Assembly (NCBI GenBank): GCA_003555415.1
Contig: PWHX01000084.1
Location: forward strand, 1-9,320
Direction of reading: 5' to 3'
DNA from: Syntrophomonadaceae bacterium
Lineage (GTDB): Bacteria > Bacillota > Dethiobacteria > SKNC01
DNA: 9,320 nt
The notes under the pieces were generated by a model. It saw only the letters and a program-made list of their open reading frames with translations. It searched no databases and was not told the DNA's origin. Shown piece by piece: positions 7,385 to 9,320 of this stretch. A program made the translations under genes and the position numbers. Every line of letters begins with the position of its first letter. Within the stretch, counting starts at the first letter, position 1.

Positions 7385-9016
7385 ATGCCAAAAGGATATG
7401 TCTGCCTGGTGCTGCATGCCCACTTACCTTACGTGCGACACCCGGAACACGAATTTTCCCTGGAAGAAAAGTGGTTTTTTGAAGGCATTACGGAAACTTA
7501 TTTGCCACTTATAAAAGTGTTTTCTGGGTTGATTAGAGATGATATTGATTTTCGCTTGACCATTTCTTTATCACCAACTCTTGTTTCCATGCTCTCGGAT
7601 GAGTTCCTGCAGCAGCGCTATATAAATCACCTGGAAAAGCTGCTGGAACTGGCAGATAAAGAAGTCCACCGAACTCAAAATGATCTAACTTTTAATCACC
7701 TGGCCAGAATGTACCAGGACCAGTTTTTAGAAAGCTATTATCTTTTTAAAGAAAAATACGGGGGAAATATTTTAACAGCTTTTAAAGAATTCCAAGATGC
7801 AGGCAAACTAGAGATTATAACCTGCGCGGCAACCCATGGTTATTTCCCATTAATAGGCCTGCAAAGAGAGTCTATTTATGCACAAGCCGTTACAGCAATT
7901 GACCTCCATACCAAAACTTTCGGTAAACCTCCTAAAGGCTTTTGGATTCCTGAATGCGCCTACAACCCTGGTGATGAAGAAATTCTAAAGGATCTGGGTA
8001 TAAAATACTTCTTTACCGATACCCATGGAATTACTTACGCCACTCCAAAGCCCAAATACGGTGCATATAACCCTATCCTCTGTCCGTCTGAAATTGCGGT
8101 ATTTGGAAGGGATCCAGAATCCACTAAACAAGTTTGGAGCAGGGATGAAGGTTACCCCGGAGATTTTTACTATCGGGACTTCTATCGGGATATCGGTTTT
8201 GACCTTGACTTTGATTACGTTAAACCTTATATCCATCCAGACAGCATCCGGATTCATACAGGGTTTAAGTATCACCGTATTACCGGTACCACAGATCATA
8301 AAGAGCCTTATGAACCGGAGGTTGCCATGGAAAAAACAGCTGAACATGCCGGAAACTTTATGTTCAACCGGGAAAAACAAATCGAATGGCTTTCTGGCCT
8401 GATAGAAGACAGACCGCCTATTGTTGTTTCTCCTTATGACGCTGAACTCTTCGGCCACTGGTGGTATGAAGGTCCCCGGTGGATAGATTACCTTTTAAGA
8501 AAAATAGACTGCGACCAGGATAACATTAAAACAATTACTCCCAGCGAGTATCTAGGATTAAACCACCGGCTGCAGGTATGCACCCCTTGCGGTTCCAGCT
8601 GGGGCAACAAGGGATACCATGAAGTATGGCTAAACCGTACTAACGACTGGACCTACCGCCACCTCCACAAGGCAGCAGAACGTATGAGGGAAATGGCCGA
8701 CTGTTATCCTAGGGCTGAAGGTGATTTAAGAAATGCTCTAAATCAAGCAGCCCGGGAGTTACTCCTGGCCCAGGCCAGCGACTGGCCCTTCATTATGAAT
8801 GCCGACACCATGGTAACATATGCAGTTAACCGCTTTAATGACCATATAAGCCGATTTACCAGGCTATATGACGATATCATGGGAAACAAAATTGACCCGA
8901 CCTGGGTCAACCGTCTTTATGCCGCAGACAATATCTTTCCGGACATTGATTACAGAATATACCGCAGCCTTCAAGATACTGCCCTGGTTGAAAAAACTGA
9001 ATTAGAAAAAGTTTAA
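7385..9016 (+). CDS. 1,4-alpha-glucan branching enzyme, GH57 (DUF1957 type)
   Basis: The enzyme cuts alpha-1,4-glucan chains and rejoins them as alpha-1,6 branches, the role filled by GH13 GlgB in most bacteria. The 543-residue sequence matches the Thermococcus TK1436 / Thermus TTHA1902 subfamily. It has LHAHLPYVRHPEHE near the N-terminus (His11, His13), GFWIPECAYNPG with nucleophile Glu190, the family-specific YPGDFYYRDFYRDIG stretch (near 257-271), and PYDAELFGHWWYEGP with acid/base Asp352. A helical C-terminal region with SSWGNKGYHEVWLN follows. Length equals catalytic plus helical domains without the helix-hairpin-helix tail of TK1436. ATG 7376 is in frame, but AAAGGA (7371-7376) is better spaced for ATG 7385, so the latter is used. 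It is second in the operon after the DUF4912 gene and ends before a strong terminator. No secretion signal is visible. Confidence 0.92.
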   Translation: MPKGYVCLVLHAHLPYVRHPEHEFSLEEKWFFEGITETYLPLIKVFSGLIRDDIDFRLTISLSPTLVSMLSDEFLQQRYINHLEKLLELADKEVHRTQNDLTFNHLARMYQDQFLESYYLFKEKYGGNILTAFKEFQDAGKLEIITCAATHGYFPLIGLQRESIYAQAVTAIDLHTKTFGKPPKGFWIPECAYNPGDEEILKDLGIKYFFTDTHGITYATPKPKYGAYNPILCPSEIAVFGRDPESTKQVWSRDEGYPGDFYYRDFYRDIGFDLDFDYVKPYIHPDSIRIHTGFKYHRITGTTDHKEPYEPEVAMEKTAEHAGNFMFNREKQIEWLSGLIEDRPPIVVSPYDAELFGHWWYEGPRWIDYLLRKIDCDQDNIKTITPSEYLGLNHRLQVCTPCGSSWGNKGYHEVWLNRTNDWTYRHLHKAAERMREMADCYPRAEGDLRNALNQAARELLLAQASDWPFIMNADTMVTYAVNRFNDHISRFTRLYDDIMGNKIDPTWVNRLYAADNIFPDIDYRIYRSLQDTALVEKTELEKV

Positions 9017-9052
9017 TAGAAGGAGAGTAAGACTAAAAAAGTATAATAAGTC

Positions 9053-9090
9053 TAAAGAAAGGGGAAGCAAAAATGCTTCCCCTTTCTTTA
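9053..9090. terminator. Strong intrinsic terminator after the branching enzyme gene
   Basis: A perfect 16-bp stem (9053-9068 with 9075-9090) surrounds a 6-base AAAAAT loop. The core GGGGAAGC/GCTTCCCC is GC-rich, and the 3' arm continues into TTTCTTTA. The matching A-rich 5' side means it could also terminate transcripts arriving on the minus strand. It lies 37 bases past the branching enzyme stop. Confidence 0.85.
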
Positions 9091-9130
9091 TTGACAAGTG
9101 TATTGACATGGGAACGTGTTGACATGAGGA
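9091..9130. repeat. Three spaced TTGACA direct repeats
   Basis: TTGACA occurs at 9091-9096, 9103-9108 and 9119-9124. The last two sit in longer similar units, GTGTATTGACATGGGA (9098-9113) and GTGTTGACATGAGGA (9116-9130). They start directly after the terminator and precede the 3' end of a minus-strand reading frame. Repeated short motifs at an edge resemble the multiple terminal repeats of some insertion sequences (IS21-like). They might equally be protein-binding sites or stacked -35-like hexamers. Confidence 0.5.
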
Positions 9131-9131
9131 C

Positions 9132-9209
9132 GGGCGGGACTATCAACCTATGTCACCTCTGTGCATTTAAAGCGTACACTTAAAAAGACGGAGTGCTAAA
9201 ACCCCGCCC
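9132..9209. repeat. Inverted GC-rich repeat flanking a 64-base spacer
   Basis: GGGCGGG (9132-9138) is matched by CCCGCCC (9203-9209). The flanking ATGAGG (9124-9129) and CCTCAT (9208-9213) pair imperfectly with it, giving a long-range inverted repeat in otherwise A/T-rich DNA. It lies just beyond the stop codon of the right-edge gene, so it may close a stem in that transcript's 3' untranslated region or belong to a mobile-element end. Confidence 0.4.
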
Positions 9210-9213
9210 TCAT

Positions 9214-9320
9214 TCAGCTTTCTTTTTGTATGCTTTTGATTTTGTCTAGATAAAGGTCAGTCAAGGATTCAGATATTTCTTCATTGTATCCTTCGCTGTA
9301 AACCTGGTAATAGGGCTCAT
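9214..9320 (-). CDS. C-terminal fragment of an unidentified protein
   Basis: The frame is open from the right edge to a TGA at 9216-9214, giving 34 residues that begin EPYYQVYSEGYNEE and end YLDKIKSIQKES. The tail is acidic then lysine-rich and looks helical. The other two minus frames meet stops within this stretch. I do not recognise the family. The neighbouring TTGACA repeats and GC inverted repeat make a mobile-element protein possible, but nothing in the fragment itself shows it. An ordinary chromosomal gene is equally compatible. Confidence 0.5.
   Translation of the reverse strand, partial: EPYYQVYSEGYNEEISESLTDLYLDKIKSIQKES

Noticed and set aside
8025..8402. 125-residue plus-strand frame in another phase within the branching enzyme gene
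   Set aside because: The real frame there carries conserved family motifs; this one is a by-product of the same sequence.
7985..8458. 157-residue minus-strand frame inside the branching enzyme gene
   Set aside because: It lies fully within a well-supported GH57 gene, has no recognisable domain and no ribosome binding site; it is a shadow of the plus-strand codons.

Overview
The window looks like chromosome of a low-GC, SD-dependent anaerobic Firmicute (Clostridia-type). The grounds are A/T-rich intergenic DNA, strong AGGAGG-type ribosome binding sites, sigma-A-like TTGACA/TATAAT boxes and a Gram-positive-style DNA polymerase III delta subunit. The exact lineage cannot be read from the sequence.

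Layout. Bases 1-120 hold the start of a minus-strand gene, possibly a class I methyltransferase, with a clear promoter. Across a 198-base divergent spacer lies holA (319-1320, plus). holA overlaps tail to tail, by 20 bp, the last gene of a minus-strand operon. That operon reads, in transcription order, an archaeal-type GT5 glycogen synthase (6586-5153), a GH57 4-alpha-glucanotransferase/amylase (5103-3031) and a GH57 amylopullulanase-type amylase (3016-1301). A 189-base divergent promoter region separates it from a plus-strand pair: a DUF4912 protein (6776-7345) and a DUF1957/GH57 1,4-alpha-glucan branching enzyme (7385-9016). The pair ends in a strong 16-bp-stem terminator. To the right are three spaced TTGACA repeats, an inverted GC-rich repeat and the C-terminus of an unidentified minus-strand gene running off the window.

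Together, 5.15 kb of operon and 2.2 kb of divergent operon form a glycogen/maltodextrin cluster. It covers chain elongation (GlgA), branching (DUF1957 enzyme), glucan transfer or rearrangement (TLGT-type GH57) and hydrolysis or debranching (APU-type GH57). All three glycoside hydrolases are GH57, taking roles that GH13/GH77 enzymes fill in most bacteria. All have their catalytic Glu and Asp, and none has a visible secretion signal, so a cytoplasmic storage pathway is the simplest reading. Nucleotide-sugar synthesis (GlgC) and phosphorolysis (GlgP) are not in the window. The least understood member is the DUF4912 protein. No CRISPR array, tRNA or rRNA was seen.
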